Assembly: GCF_049243985.1 (NCBI RefSeq) | Contig: NC_135375.1 | Coordinates: forward strand, 26,846,490-26,910,489 | Source: Paroedura picta | Taxonomy: Eukaryota > Chordata > Lepidosauria > Squamata > Gekkonidae | Direction: 5' to 3' | DNA length: 64,000 nt | Shown here: one piece after another, positions 10,668-22,132 of the stretch | Layout: every line of letters begins with the position of its first letter | Position numbering within the stretch: the stretch's first letter is position 1 | The notes under the pieces: generated by a model | What the model was told of the DNA's origin: nothing | Database searches by the model: none | The model's input: the letters and a program-made list of their open reading frames with translations, nothing else | Position numbers and translations under genes: made by a program

Positions 10668-11177
10668 TATTATTATATTTATATATACTCCCCTCCCCTG
10701 AGGCTCAGAGCGGTTTACATGAAACGTAGGGGAACAGGAAACAATACCATATAACTCAGTAACCATGACAGATGAATAACAATAGTACCAGCAATAACAG
10801 AGAGAACAGTGATTAACAACCTCTGTAATTTAACAAAGTTGGTCAGTTCAGGGCATTTTATTCATGGGGAGGGAGGTTCAGGGGGCCCGGTGGATGTTGT
10901 TAGTTTCGGTCTAACTCAGTCAAATGCTTGGTGAAAAAGTTCCTTTTGGCAGGCCCTGCGGAATTGTTTTAGCTCCATCAGGGCCCTGATCTCCTCTGGG
11001 AGCTCATTCCACCTGGTGAGGGCCAGGACAAAGAATACTCTGGCCCTGGTTGAGGTCAGGTGAGCTTCCCTGGGGCCAGGGATCACCAGCCAGTTGGAGG
11101 TGGTGGAAGGCAGAGCTCTTTGAGGGGTGTAGGCAGGGAGGTGGTCCCCCAGGTACATTGGGCACAGACCGCGTATA
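10668..11177 (-). mobile_element. LINE 3' end (L2/CR1-type) with RT C-terminal peptide
   Basis: On the minus strand the frame reads RVFFVLALTRWNELPEEIRA then KQFRRACQKELF. This is the W-N-LP-E-R ... F-R-x-x-K-x-LF signature at the C-terminus of L2/CR1-type LINE reverse transcriptases. It is followed by the 3' UTR and the terminal block TGTAAACCGCTCTGAGCCTC (complement of 10690-10710) and an A/T-rich tail. The copy is 5'-truncated after about 500 bp, typical for target-primed integration. Other 3' ends of the same type are at 21797, 30143, 31715, 42026 and 54249. Confidence 0.82.
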
Positions 11178-11304
11178 ATCAGAACAAGACTAGACTCCCA
11201 GGTAATATCTAGTTTCGTTTTGAAACTTTTTCAGCTTTATAATAACAGTTGCATGCTACCAAAGTGAAACAAGACATTACCTGGGAGTCTAGTCTTGTTC
11301 TGAT
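11178..11304. repeat. 127-nt inverted repeat with perfect 29-bp arms
   Basis: The left arm 11178-11206 (ATCAGAACAAGACTAGACTC...) is the exact reverse complement of 11276-11304. Past the perfect part the arms continue with about 14 of 18 matches, leaving a loop near 11225-11258. It lies immediately after the LINE 3' end. As single strand it would fold into a long hairpin. No target duplication is obvious. Confidence 0.92.
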
Positions 11305-13753
11305 GATATTAAAAATTCTGAAGACGAGAACTTCTCTTCATGTTTAATGTTAACCTCTAGCAGGGACATAGTAATTCTTCTGTTAACTGTAAGATTTATT
11401 GAGCCACATTTCCTCCCCCCACCCCTGCTTGTGTACATCCTCCAGTGTGTATTTCCACCTTGTTATCATAACTAGTTGCCTGGCAACTAGCAGGAATCTA
11501 GGGAGAGCGCAACACCATTCGTAACAGTGTGATGTCACTTCTAGGAAAAACCCATAAGTGGCATCAGGCCTCTGTGGGAATTGACAAAAACTCTATGGCT
11601 TTGCCATAAAGTTTCTGGTGATTCCTAGAGAGGAATAACATCACTTTCAGGTTTTTGCAGAAGTGACAGCCCACTGTAGCTGGCAGCAATTTAAAGATTC
11701 TACTGCCTACTGCTGGTGGGGCAATAGCCACTGGGAGTGGGGAATCTCCTGACTCCAGTGGAATATGGTGACCCTAGGCCTGCAGTTTAAGGAGGATCAC
11801 AGTTTACACATCTTCTCATCCCCTCCCATCTGCAGCTGTTTCAAGGTGGGAACCACCTGCCATCCACTGGTGGGTAATGGCCTTGCCTATTTTCCTGGAA
11901 CATGAGTGGGCGTCATATTGGGGAATGGTCATCAGAAGAGTCACAGGGAGCCCCTACACCACGAAGTTACATTGGGCTACATTTTAGATTACTTAGCTTA
12001 TGTATAAATTAATCTCTGTGTCTAAGGTCTCAACAATTTTAATACATGCAACTAGGTAGGCTGACTAGATCCAACGTTTGTGAGTAGAGAAATCAATAGA
12101 GAGTGTGCCTGAACCTTATCTAAAGCTTGGATAAGTAAGGTTCCAAGCTCTGGTATTCTGGAACAACTTGAAACATGAAGTGGGTTTGTACACACTGGAT
12201 AAAAGATAGGAAGATTTGAAACTCAAGGCTGCTCCATCATGATCCAAAGTGTTCTTCAGGTTAACATTGATTCAGGTTACAGTCGCTGGACTTCCTGTAA
12301 GCTAGCCCACATGGACAGAAATTCCCCCCCCCCCCTGATGTTGGGCATACATCGGGACCTTCTCCAGGCTTAATCTACATGAGATGTTGGGGAGCTCAAA
12401 TGGTATCTGTTTTTTAAAAGGTATCCATAAATGGCACCATCTTCTGTACAGTGACATGTCTTCTTGTTGCTCTTATTCCTTCTCCTATTGTGTTATGTGG
12501 GTGGGTGAGGGCATTGTGATGTCAGACAGGCAGGCCAGAATCATAATTAATTGGTTGGCTGCTTTGAAATATAGGTATGGGGGCATTATCCATATGATGT
12601 TAGTAGTATTGGCTTGGACTCCAGTGCATTTGCAGTGCTCTCAGCTCCTTTGAGTATGGTCTTCATTTGGTGGAATATGCAAGATCTGTAGTGTGCATGA
12701 ATCAACAGCTTATGGAGGACATCCTACAGGGAGAACGTGTAGTTAGCATATTTAGATCAGGGACTTCCAGGTATTATTCAATTAAACTGCTTCTGAATGG
12801 CTCCATTGGAGACTTCCTGTTCCTTTGAGCACACTTCCTCCCTAATTGTCTACAGAAGAACAGTTAGACAGTTAGGACTCTTTATCTCCTCTCTTACTTA
12901 CAAAGTTATTTCTTTTCATAATAAAACTATTTTATTCCTTAAGCAGCCAGTGCTTTGCAGCTCATTACTTATTTAAACACTGCCAACAATTTTGGCATTT
13001 ATTTTCTCTGCTATTTTCTCTGTAGCAGCATCTGTACCTTGCTGGCACCTGGAGTTTAAGATTAAACTGCCTATTTTCATTTCCTACACAGTTTCAGTCA
13101 ATCTTTTCCCCCTTTCTGTTTACTCTTTGGGGCACAGTTTTTTTCTTTCTTTCTTTCCTTTGTTTTCTATCCATCTTAAAACCTGACACGGAATCAAGTT
13201 GGATTGTGACAATCTGCTAATCTAGAAATGCCTGGAGCAGCAACTGCCCTCCCTCACCTTGCCTAGAAATGGGATAAGTAAGGCAGTGGTCTGATAGCTG
13301 ATTTCATAAGAGGGAGAGGAATGTTATCCTGCAGCAAAGCATCAGTTCTGGGAGGAGGAAGTACTAAGGACAGGGAACATGCAAAAGTCAGCAGTGTATA
13401 AAGCCAAATGTTGTATAGCAGGAATGCTTGTCTAGATATGTCCCGAGATAGCATAGCAACACATAACATAAAGGGAAACAAAAACCCAACCTGAAAAACA
13501 GGCGAGAACTGAAAACACCGGCACCGTCCCCCCCCCCCCCCCATGCTGCGACGCTGGCTGGTTCGGGCTGGAAAGGCTGCTTTGGTGGCCGAAGAGACCA
13601 ACCCTACCAGACAATCTAGGTTTGTCAAATCTGAATATTCTTAGATATAGTCACTTTGTGGGTTCAGAAGCAGAACATGATTTATTTTATCTGGTATTAA
13701 AACTTTTCTTCACCAAACTTTATTCTCATGGGGAGGGCCCTACTGGGGGGAAA
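11305..13753. other. Mostly unique noncoding sequence
   Basis: No gene supported. It contains the second copy of the 37-base block (12275-12311), C-runs at 12326 and 13529, and an AATAAA-rich stretch near 12915 that I could not assign to any element. Confidence 0.45.
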
Positions 13754-13920
13754 CGGTGACTTGGTAGAACATGTGTTCGCATTTTTCAAAAGTGCCAAGT
13801 TCAGTGCCTGGCATCTCTAAGCAGAAGATCTCAGGTTGTGGGGAAGACCCTTCGTTGTCAGACACATCTTGCCAGACAGAACGCACTCAGATATTGGGCT
13901 GGCTGGATTAATGGCCTGGC
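13754..13920 (+). mobile_element. tRNA-derived SINE, CATCTGCTT family, old copy
   Basis: The block order matches the family copy at 5260: GTGACTTGGTAGAACATGTG (A-box region), CAAGTTCAGTGCCTGGCATC (B-box region and GGCATCTC motif), AGAAGATCTCAGGTTGTGGG, TTGCCAGACAGAAC, and finally ACTCAGATATTGGGCTGGCT (the ACAATACTGGGCTAGATGGA block). It is heavily diverged and the tail is lost. Confidence 0.65.
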
Positions 13921-15231
13921 TGCACCAGGGAAAGGTTTCAGGGATTCATGTGCACACATACAACCAGGGATAGAGCAGCCATCTTTTAAGCCATTCATAA
14001 TAAATTGGGGACCTGAATTGGAATGGAATGCTCTTCTGAAGTTGTATCGGTAACAATGTGTATGATTATCTAAATACCAAGGGAGTCAGTGCCTCAAAGG
14101 ATGAGTCAGATGGCTGAAATGAAAATGCTGGATTTGGCTCAGGCCCAGGATGTCTTTGGGAAGGATTATAAATGTCAGGGGGATTATTAGCTACCAGATG
14201 TATGAGAAAGGCACAGGGGTACATGGCTGTTTGGGGACATTAATGTCGACCGGGTGGCAAGTCAATTTCAAAATCCTGTCGGGGAGGGGGAAAGCCAAAA
14301 GTATCGAACTTTTCTCAGAATGTTCATGTTTGTGAACCAAACACATGGCTTGGAGTGTTCTTTGCAAGTGGTTGCCATTGACTGCTAGATTTACAAGCAT
14401 CCTGAACTTAATTATGCCTGCATGCACGATATCTCCATTGAACTCTCACCCCTCACCCAACGCCACCCTCCCACGCTCTGCCTTTCAGGCTCCAAGTTTT
14501 TAATATTCATTATCTTTTAATAATAATTTTATAATCATTATACAAATACTAATATTTTATTGCAAATATTTTCTGTTACATGCATGGGGGTCTATGCCAC
14601 TTTTACAAATATTTTCCATGGGGATAATGGGAAAGAACTTCACATGAATAGGTCCACAGTGATAAGAACACATTCCTGGGGGTATGCTGCCCTAAATAAA
14701 ATTGGATTTGCTTCCATATAGATTTGCTTAACTGTGTTCTCCATATATAGTAATATTGCTAAAAATTACTGATAATAAATTGAGCATGTTTGATCGCCCC
14801 GCAATTGCATATAAATGCTCCAAACAGATTGATGAAATTCCATCTCCCATTCTGTTTTCCCAGCATCATCAATACTGGGTTTGCTTAAACCCTCTTTATT
14901 GTGCATGTCATTGAAGCATGGTTTTTGTAGTCTTATGACTGCAGTAACAGTTGTCCTTATACATACAATCTGCTTATTATTAAATGTTTTGAAAATATGT
15001 GCAGAAATAGGCCCCCTCTCCTATACTCATTGGTGAGTGACAGCTTTGCTCATCAGATGAAGGTCCTCGTGCTGAAGAATTAGATCAGCATCTGCCCACT
15101 TCTGAACTTTCATAACAATGGTTCCTGTATGCTAGAACAGCCTTTCTGTGGAGGTGAGGAAGGTTTCTATTTGAGGAAGGTTTCTATTCTATTTGCATTC
15201 TGATGACAATGCAAAACTGAATTATATAGAC
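13921..15231. other. Unique-looking noncoding stretch
   Basis: A/T-rich around 14500-14800. No element or gene recognised. Confidence 0.45.
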
Positions 15232-15368
15232 CAGGGGTAGTCAACCTGTGGTCCTCCAGATGTCCATGGACTACAATTCCCATGAGCCCCTGCCAGCAAA
15301 ACGCTGGCAGGGGCTCATGGGAATTGTAGTCCACGGACATCTGGAGGACCACAGGTTGACTACCCCTG
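15232..15368. mobile_element. Palindromic hAT MITE, CAGGGGTAGTCAACCTG family
   Basis: This is a near-perfect 137-bp palindrome. The first half runs from CAGGGGTAGTCAACCTGTGG to GCCCCTGCCAGC and is mirrored after a short AAAACG-type centre, ending GGTTGACTACCCCTG. One mismatch (CCATGG versus CCACGG) is visible between the arms. CAGGG termini and 5 of 8 matching flank bases (ATATAGAC / ACTTAGAT) fit hAT. Other members are at 29602, 33709 and 59231, with a relative at 56451. The high arm identity suggests recent or foldback-maintained origin. Confidence 0.92.
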
Positions 15369-15381
15369 ACTTAGATTACTG

Positions 15382-15580
15382 ATGTAGCACAGTGACTGGA
15401 GTGTTGAGGAAACCGAGGCTCAAACCCCTCACTAACATGAAACTTGATGGGTGGCCTTAGGCCAGGCACTCTCAGAGCCTACCCTACATCATGGTGTTGA
15501 TGTGATGATAAAACAGAAAGGGACAATTATAGACACTGCTCTGAGCTCCTTGGGGGAGGCCACCTCATAAATGGATGAAT
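15382..15580 (+). mobile_element. Old tRNA-derived SINE
   Basis: The blocks GTAGCACAGTGACTGGAGTG, GAGGCTCAAACCCC, GTGGCCTTAGGCCAGGCACT, CTCAGAGCCTACCCTACATC, TGTGATGATAAAACAGAAAG and CTCTGAGCTCCTTGGGGGA lie in the order expected for the GGTGTAGTGGTTAG family (compare 56998). It is substantially decayed. Confidence 0.65.
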
Positions 15581-15750
15581 GATTTCTGGTCATTCAAAAT
15601 GGTTCTAATCTGTATTATATGTAAACTTTAACTGTTTGTTTTAGTCTGGGTTATTTTAAATGTAATTGGAACCCAATTTGAGTTCTTTCACAGAAATGTG
15701 CCCCAACCCCCCCCCCCAATAAACAAATAAAACATCACAATACATTTAAT

Positions 15751-15935
15751 GTGCTGGGAAATTCCTGGAGATTTGGGGGTGGGGTCTGGAGAGGGCGAGA
15801 GTCTCAGTAGGATGTAATGCCATAGAAAACAGCCTCCAAAGCAACCATTTTCTCCAGGAGAATTGATCTTTGCCATCCAGAGATCAGTTGTAATTCTGGG
15901 AGATGTCCAGGTTTAACCTGAAGGTTGGCAACCTT
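15751..15935 (+). mobile_element. TA-flanked MITE, GGGTTGCCAGC family, 5'-truncated
   Basis: It contains GGGAAATTCCTGGAGATTTG, a TAATGCCATAGAAAACAGCC block, TCCAAAGCAACCATTTTCTC and the closing terminus AAGGTTGGCAACCTTA, all shared with the other family members in this window. Its left terminus is missing. The family interpretation is given under findings. Confidence 0.8.
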
Positions 15936-16412
15936 AAGTTCTATCATCTTGTCCCAGTTTTCCCCAGAACTGACGTCATGCAGTGTGTGATGCCAGTTTT
16001 TTTTTTTTTCTATTGCTAGCAGTCTGAGCAGTGGAAGGCAATGAGAGCTGTCGGTGGGAAACTCTACTCCAATAGCACCCTGTGTGTCAACTAAAATCTT
16101 CATAAGAAACTCAGTTCTTCATAAGAAACACCAAACCCCAAACTTACTCCAGAGGACCCCACCTGAATTGAACTGGTCAGATCCCCCAGGCCAGAGTTCA
16201 GATCCCCCAGGCATGAGGACTGCCCTGGAAGGGTCTTCCCTTCCACTTTTCTCCCAGCTGTCGCCTACCAAGGCCAGGAAGAAGGAGGTATGTCTGGGAA
16301 GAGTTAAATGGCTGCCAGACATTTAACCTGTCATTTTCACGCACACACACCCCAGCCATTTAAGCTTAACAGCTTGGTGGGTCTGCCAATCTGCTGTTAG
16401 GCTTGAGTGGCT

Positions 16413-16491
16413 GGCAGCCATTTAATCTGTTGGTTTTGCTACCCCTCCCTTTTGAACAGGGGAAAGCAAAACTGAAAGTTAAATGGCTGCC
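16413..16491 (+). repeat. 79-nt stem-loop
   Basis: The outer arms GGCAGCCATTTAA and TTAAATGGCTGCC are exact complements (13 bp). Inside lie GTTTTGC / GCAAAAC (7 bp) and CCCCT / AGGGG (5 bp) around a loop of roughly 11 nt. Its size and shape resemble a microRNA precursor, but related TTAAATGGCTGCC motifs nearby (16306-16325) suggest a decayed foldback repeat as an alternative. Confidence 0.75.
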
Positions 16492-16634
16492 CATTTATGG
16501 TTTTATTTTAGCTGTTCACTAGGCAAGGCTTACTGAGAGGTGGGATAGAAATATTGTAATGAATGCACAGGGCACTTTACAATCTGGTCTCTAATGGTAA
16601 TTTATGAATGTTAAAATCATCTTTTTGTCTGCTG

Positions 16635-17212
16635 CAGCCTTTCTCAACCCTTTTATCACTGAGAAACCCCTAAAACCCCGGAAGCGAAGTCAGCAGGCCA
16701 CACCTCCCTGTCACACCCCAGAAGTCATGTGCTAGCAGAGGTGACATCACCCAGACACTCCCACACTCCCACAACACACTCCATTGTCCCCTGCTCCCCC
16801 TACACCAGAAACGGACCAGTGGCCTACTGCACTGGGCTGGGAACAGGACTGGGGCAGGCTGTTGCCATTCCATCCCCCCCCCCCACACCATCTCAACACA
16901 GTTAAGTTAAAATTAGAATACATACCTCTTGGGTCTCTGGTCTTTACCATGTGCAATGAACCTCAGCTAACAACAGTTTTTATGGCCAGGGCTTCTTCTC
17001 TTTTCACCCCCTCCAGACCCATCATTGGCCATTTTGGGAGTGGTGGGGGCGATTTGATATGACTATATATGATCATATCACATGATAATTTTAATTAAAA
17101 AATAGATAAAAATTAATGAACTCCCAACCAATCAGGGGCACCCTTCTAGGGCCTTCAAGAAACTCGAGGGTTTCAAGAAAGCCCTGGTCTAGTGCAATGT
17201 TGAGAAAGTCTG
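16635..17212. mobile_element. Non-autonomous hAT (578 bp), deletion derivative of the 26.6-31.3 kb element
   Basis: It starts CAGCCTTTCTCAACCC and ends TGTTGAGAAAGTCTG, a hAT-like inverted terminus. Its first 150 bp match 26589-26780 (GTCAGCAGGCCACACCTCCC, GACATCACCCAGACACTCCC). Its last 300 bp match 30955-31261 (CAGTTAAG, GCAATGAACCTCAGC, CATTGGCCATTTTGGGAGTG, GGGTTT...). It retains one unit of the subterminal tandem repeat (CAGAAACGGACCAGTGGCC). Flanks GTCTGCTG / GACTAGTG match at 5 of 8. The central coding part is absent, so it relied on transposase from a full copy. Confidence 0.88.
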
Positions 17213-18241
17213 GACTAGTGTAATACAATCATGGATCTATGTGATCTTTCTGCATCTGCTCTGTATGAATATACATTGATTGAATATAATTAGCCCAAGG
17301 CATTGAGTCTCAGATTGAAAACATTTTTGGTACAGACCCTAAAAGATGTCAGAAGAAGGGATAAACCCCATCTCACGATAGTATACTGAAGAAAAATAGA
17401 GAGCATTTTTCCTGCTTTCATTTAAATCTGCTACAAAACTCCAATTGACTTCATTAGGAATGTAACCATGTCCCTGTTGACCCTGTTTTCAACCCACTGC
17501 CGCCCTCTTGTCCATTAGTGGAAGCTAATAACGCTTAAGTATTAGCAGCTAAGGAATTCAGCATAGATGAAAGCACAAAGTAAAGGGAAGCAAGGCAAGA
17601 TTAGATCAAAGCTTTATTGGAATGTGATTGCCAAAATCAGTGGATATCAAATAAAAATGTATTCTGCCTAGAAGAGAGGTTTAAAGTGGTTTCTGTCCTA
17701 TAAAACTCATGATCATTGGAAAATCTATGATTCTATGATTCTATGAAAGCAGGGAGTTTCTCCAGCTTGTTTCGGCTAGATCTATCAGCTTTTTGGAAAA
17801 AATGCACAATTCTCTTCAGCCAACTGGTTCCTTTCTATGGGTGCCGAGGAAGTGAAGGCCGTTAATTCAAGCAGGCGTCAAACTACTTCAGAAAGTGGGT
17901 TGATTCAATTTCATGAAAAAGCTGCATTCTTCAATATGTGCAGCCCTTCAGAGAATCCTCAAGCGAATGTGTAGCACCTGCAGTTTCCTGGCCGCAGAAA
18001 CTGTATTGGTCACATCAAAACTGGGAAGGGGAGTCCGACCTTTTCATGCGAAGAGAACCTTATGAAAGCAGAGACGAACCACAAAAAGACACAGTGACTC
18101 TTTCTTCTGTCACTGCCTGATATCTACCAAGACTCCAAACAACATTCCCCCATAGAACCTGCAAAGCTTTCTGTTAAGTGACTCTCACAACAATGATCCC
18201 TGAACTCCATTTCCCCACAACAGCTTGAATTGTTCTTTGAC
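17213..18241. other. Noncoding sequence with a trace CR1 tail
   Basis: CTATGATTCTATGATTCTAT at 17727-17745 looks like a remnant of a CR1 3' tail. Otherwise nothing is recognised. Confidence 0.45.
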
Positions 18242-18244
18242 ACT

Positions 18245-18288
<44 letters not shown>
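18242..18288. repeat. (GA)n microsatellite
   Basis: A run of about 46 bases of GA with one interruption. The Leu-Ser repeat peptide read from the minus strand is an artefact of this repeat. Confidence 0.97.
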
Positions 18289-18289
<1 letters not shown>

Positions 18290-19375
18290 CCTTTGTTGCT
18301 TCGTCTACTTGATATGAAATATTGCTTCAAAACTCAGACTCACAAAGGCCTTTTTATTTGTTTGCTTAAAGACGCACAGTTTAGCCCTGCAGGCAGTTGA
18401 AGCGAAAGGCGCTTCAGAAGTTTCTGGTTGGGAATTACGGGGGTGGCAATCCACAGGACGGGGAGGCTGGGGCTCTCTCTTCTTCACAGGGAAATCAGCT
18501 GATAAACTGATCTCGAGACAACGCATCTTCCTTCCTGTAAAATGTAATAATACGCTGATCTTGTGACCCCCCCCCCCTCCCTCCCTGCTGCCTTCTCTGT
18601 GAGCCGTTATTCCCTGAGAGGGATGAGCTGATCTGATTTCGGCTAGGCTTTCCTTGGCAAACATCTCAGACAGCTCTATGAATCATGGAGTTGGCCTTAA
18701 CAGAAGGAGCCAGAAAGACCAAAAGAGCTGGGCTGCCTATCTGTCAGGGCAAACATATTCACAAAGCAACCCCCTCTCTGAGGTGCAACTGAAAGATAAG
18801 CAGCAGTGGCTTTTTTTTTTGTTGTTTTTGGTTTTGGTGGTCAAACATCCCTTGCTGTGTACTTCCTGTCAGAGCACCGAGGTTGGCCTTTGGGAGGGGC
18901 TGAGGAAGGAGGAGATGTAACCAAGCACAGCGCTGGAAGGCAGGCTCAGGGGTGCGCTCTCCCCCTCCCTGTGTTATTTAGGAGACTTCCTTGCAACTCT
19001 CACATGAGGGCAAAGAGAAGCGCAACTGTTTGTGTCGCCCAAGTTAAATACACACAGCTTTAGCATCCTTGTAACATGCAGTGGCCTTTCTTAGCCTGCT
19101 CTTGGCTTCCCTGTAGCAGAGTAAACACCATAAAGGACATTAAAAGGATGCTTCCCGAATTTCCTCTGCACTCCCCTGGCAACAGAATGCTTTGATAGGT
19201 TAAGGATTTCTTTCGCTCCCTCTCCCTCTTGAGAAGGCAGGGGGAAAACCCTTCCTTATTCTTTACACGACTGGAAAAAAAGTCAAGTTTTGTGTTTCTG
19301 TAGTGCCCCGGGGTGCCTTAAAAAAACCTTAAGCACAAGCAAAAATTTAAAAGCGGTTTATCCCTCCTATTCTGA

Positions 19376-19376
<1 letters not shown>
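18290..19376. other. Noncoding sequence, somewhat GC-rich
   Basis: CpG is somewhat more frequent than in flanking DNA, and there is a C-run at 18567-18576. I find no start-codon context, splice signals or motifs that would make it a promoter or exon. Confidence 0.35.

Positions 19377-19432
<56 letters not shown>
19377..19432. repeat. (ATA)n microsatellite
   Basis: About 54 bases of pure AAT triplets. Confidence 0.97.
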
Positions 19433-19577
19433 TTTATAATTATAGCTCACACTACTCCAAGGACTCAATGTGCATCTGGTTACCTCTGGTTGCTCACTGA
19501 TGGGATGCAACATAAAAAGTAGCAAATCTACTTTTTGCGATTTTCCTCATCTCAAATCTGGGCAAAACAGGAGCCAG

Positions 19578-19965
19578 CCCTAGGACAGCCTTGGGATGCA
19601 GGCAACATCATGAGGAGGGGGCCCTAAAACCCTCCAGCAACCAGAGGCTGTCCAGGGGCAGATTCCTCATGGGGAAATGGTCAGCCATCTCTCTCAAGAC
19701 CAAAGTTCATCTCTTCCGGACACTAATTCTGGTGATCCTCCTCAGATCAGAAACCTGGCATAAACTCAAGACCTTCCAAATGTGATGCCTACGATGGATT
19801 CTGGGTTTCAAGAAATCCTGGTTGAGAAAGCCAGATTTAATAGATTTGATCCAAGGATGCCTTTCAGTTCACAGAAGGACTCCTTTCACAAAAAGCAGGA
19901 ACAGAAGAGTCTTTCTTCTCAAAGATGGAGCACTTCCATGAGTGGAAGATTTCTCTGAGTGAGCT
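19578..19965 (+). mobile_element. LINE reverse-transcriptase C-terminal fragment, decayed
   Basis: The plus strand reads ISLKTKVHLFRTLILVILL, RSETWHKLKTFQM, then after a stop CLRWILGFKKSW. This is the S-L-x-T-K-x-x-L-(Y/F)-x-x-L...Y-G-S-E-T-W...CLR-x-IL pattern found after the RT domain in many non-LTR elements. A stop falls just after KLKTFQM, and the palm domain is absent. The family is not determined. It is in the opposite orientation to the fragment at 310-870 and seems to belong to another lineage. Confidence 0.72.
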
Positions 19966-20049
19966 GTTTATCTTATCCAATTGATATGAGTGACACCATA
20001 GTCAATAAAGTACGTTACTGGTTTAATGAGATTTAAGAACATTGCAGAA

Positions 20050-20215
20050 TTTATTTATTTCACTCAATTTATGTCCTGTCTTCTTCCCCACTGGGGATGT
20101 AAAGTGGCATACTCCTCTCCTCCATTTTATCCTCACAACAACCTCATGAGGTAAGTTAGATGAGAGTGTGTGACCAGCCTAAGATCATCCAATAAGCCTG
20201 GGATTTGAACCTGAC
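20050..20215 (-). mobile_element. tRNA-derived SINE (ATCCTCACAACAACC family)
   Basis: It begins with an A/T tail (TTTATTTATTTCACTCAATT), followed by ATTTTATCCTCACAACAACC, TGAGGTAAGTTAGATGAGAG, TGTGTGACCAGCCTAAGATC and GGGATTTGAACCTG. This is the reverse complement of the tRNA-like SINE found in forward orientation at 56998. The B-box complement (GGATTTGAACC) is preserved and the A-box end is lost. Confidence 0.82.
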
Positions 20216-20656
20216 AAATAAAACCAGTATATTCCTTCCAGCTTCAATATATGTCTATCACTCAAGGTCTAATTTCACATTACAGTTCAGATCAGGACTG
20301 CAGCACAGGGGGTGGGGGGAGGACTGGCTCCAGCCTCCTTCCTCTTTTTTTTCTGAGCAAAAAGGGCCCGGGGTTGCTATTTGCCCCATCATTACCATGG
20401 CTCGGATCCACCAAAGCATTTCTGTGGCTGGAACAATTCCTGCTTGCATGCTGTTGAAAGAAGCATATCCCAGAGTATCATGCAGTGACGGAAGTTGATT
20501 CCATGTTTCTCTGGAATTCCCATAATGTTTTGCCAGAACTCTAAACTCAGTAAGAAATGTGGATAAAATGCCTGAAGAGAAATCCCTTGTTTGGGGCTGA
20601 GGGGCTGGCATTCCTAATCCTTTAGCTGGCGATTGGTGGAAGGACTATTACTGTTT

Positions 20657-20678
20657 TATATATATATATATATATATC
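20657..20678. repeat. (TA)n short microsatellite
   Basis: About 20 bases of alternating TA. Confidence 0.85.
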
Positions 20679-20679
20679 T

Positions 20680-21546
20680 CCATGGGATATGGAAATTATC
20701 ACATAGGGAAGTCATTTCTTCGGCATGCAGGCCTTTCCTTTCCGTAATGCTGATAGTGTTTGACAGGCAATGTTAGAAGGGGCAAAGGATAATGAAGAGC
20801 AGTCTCTGATTTTGAGCAAAGGATTGCTGGAGAAGAAGAGCTCATAAACCCTTTCTCTACCAGCTATTTTCCCATTAAAAAAAATCACCTCCCAGTGCTA
20901 ATTTGTTTGGTGTCGTTCCAGATGCATAATTACTTTAGTAAACACAGGTGTTCCACAGAAACAAATCTATAAACCTGCCTATACTTTAAGATCCACCTCT
21001 GAATTCCTGGCTTAGGGTGTGATATCATCTAATTAATGGAAGATTCTGACCAGAAATATTTATTTGGCTTCACTGTTAACAACCTTTAGATTGTAATTCC
21101 TTTAGATAATCATTCCCCAGGGCAAATGAATATGTAAGGATATTTTGTATTGCTGTTCCCAGTTGTTGCTCATATAGTCTATTTTTATCGAATTGTAATC
21201 ATTGTTGTGAGGTGACTTTAAGATGTAGAGAGGAACTCTGGGAAATATAAAGGATGGTAGCCATATTGCCATCAAATCATAACTGCCTTATGGTAACTGC
21301 TCATGGGGTTATCAGTGCAAGAGATGTGCAGAGATGGTATCCATTGCTTTCCTTTGCCTTCCTCTGCAATGCAACACTGGTCTTCCGAGGCAGTTTCCCA
21401 TCCATTCTGAATGATGATCTCAGGCTATTCAGCTGCTATATTGGCCCCTAGAAGAGTCCAGGCCTCAAACCTATGTAATACTGTGGTGGAATGTGCCTGC
21501 TCTGGCCTATTCCACTCTCCTCTCCAAGGTTTGTCCAATATCTGAA
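20680..21546. other. Noncoding sequence
   Basis: No gene or named repeat recognised. Confidence 0.4.
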
Positions 21547-21550
21547 GAGG

Positions 21551-21601
<51 letters not shown>
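21547..21601. repeat. (CT)n microsatellite
   Basis: About 54 bases of CT. The Arg-Glu repeat peptides read from the minus strand come from it. Confidence 0.98.
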
Positions 21602-21604
<3 letters not shown>

Positions 21605-21796
21605 AACCTGCTGCCACTGCCTGACCTTTGTAAATAATTCCCCATTAAAAGGGTCAAGAGTCACAGCTGCCCTTCCAGATCTGAGGCCTTGTCTCTGTTT
21701 CTCCCACTGCCCAGTACCTGTTCACCATAGGGACAGTTTCCTGCATTGTGCACCCCTGGAGGAATAGCTGCTTTCCAACTGCCAGTCTTCCCTCTG

Positions 21797-21960
21797 GTGC
21801 TCCATTTATTTGTTTGTTTGTTTGTTTGTTTGTTTATTTATTTTCACATTTATATACTGCCTTCCCTGAAGGCGAAGGGCGGTTTACAATAGCATGTTCA
21901 AGATGGTAGAATTCAGTGTGGTCCAGAGAACCACTACCAGCATTGTTATAAAGTATTTAT
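21797..21960 (-). mobile_element. LINE 3' end (L2/CR1-type)
   Basis: A tail of TTTG/TTTA units (21806-21845) is followed by TATATACTGCCTTCCCTGAA and GCGAAGGGCGGTTTACAATA, the complement of the terminal block of the LINE group described at 10668. It is truncated after about 150 bp. Confidence 0.75.
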
Positions 21961-22132
21961 TAAAAAGAAAATGTTTGCAAGCAGACTTTTAGTACAGCAT
22001 CAGACTGAGCAAGGGATTAAAAAGAAATAAGTTAAATGCAATTTCTTTGTTCTTCTCTACACGTGCTCCTTAGCTTAGGAAGTTGCAGATCTCTACAGAG
22101 TTTCCATGACCTTGAAGCTTCCTCCAGCTGTC

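Noticed and set aside
12760-12990. A solo-LTR-like segment with AATAAA near 12915
   Set aside because: No terminal TG/CA with a target duplication, no partner copy and no internal region were found, so no element is called.
21425-21664. Arg-Glu repeat peptides
   Set aside because: Translation of the (CT)n microsatellite.
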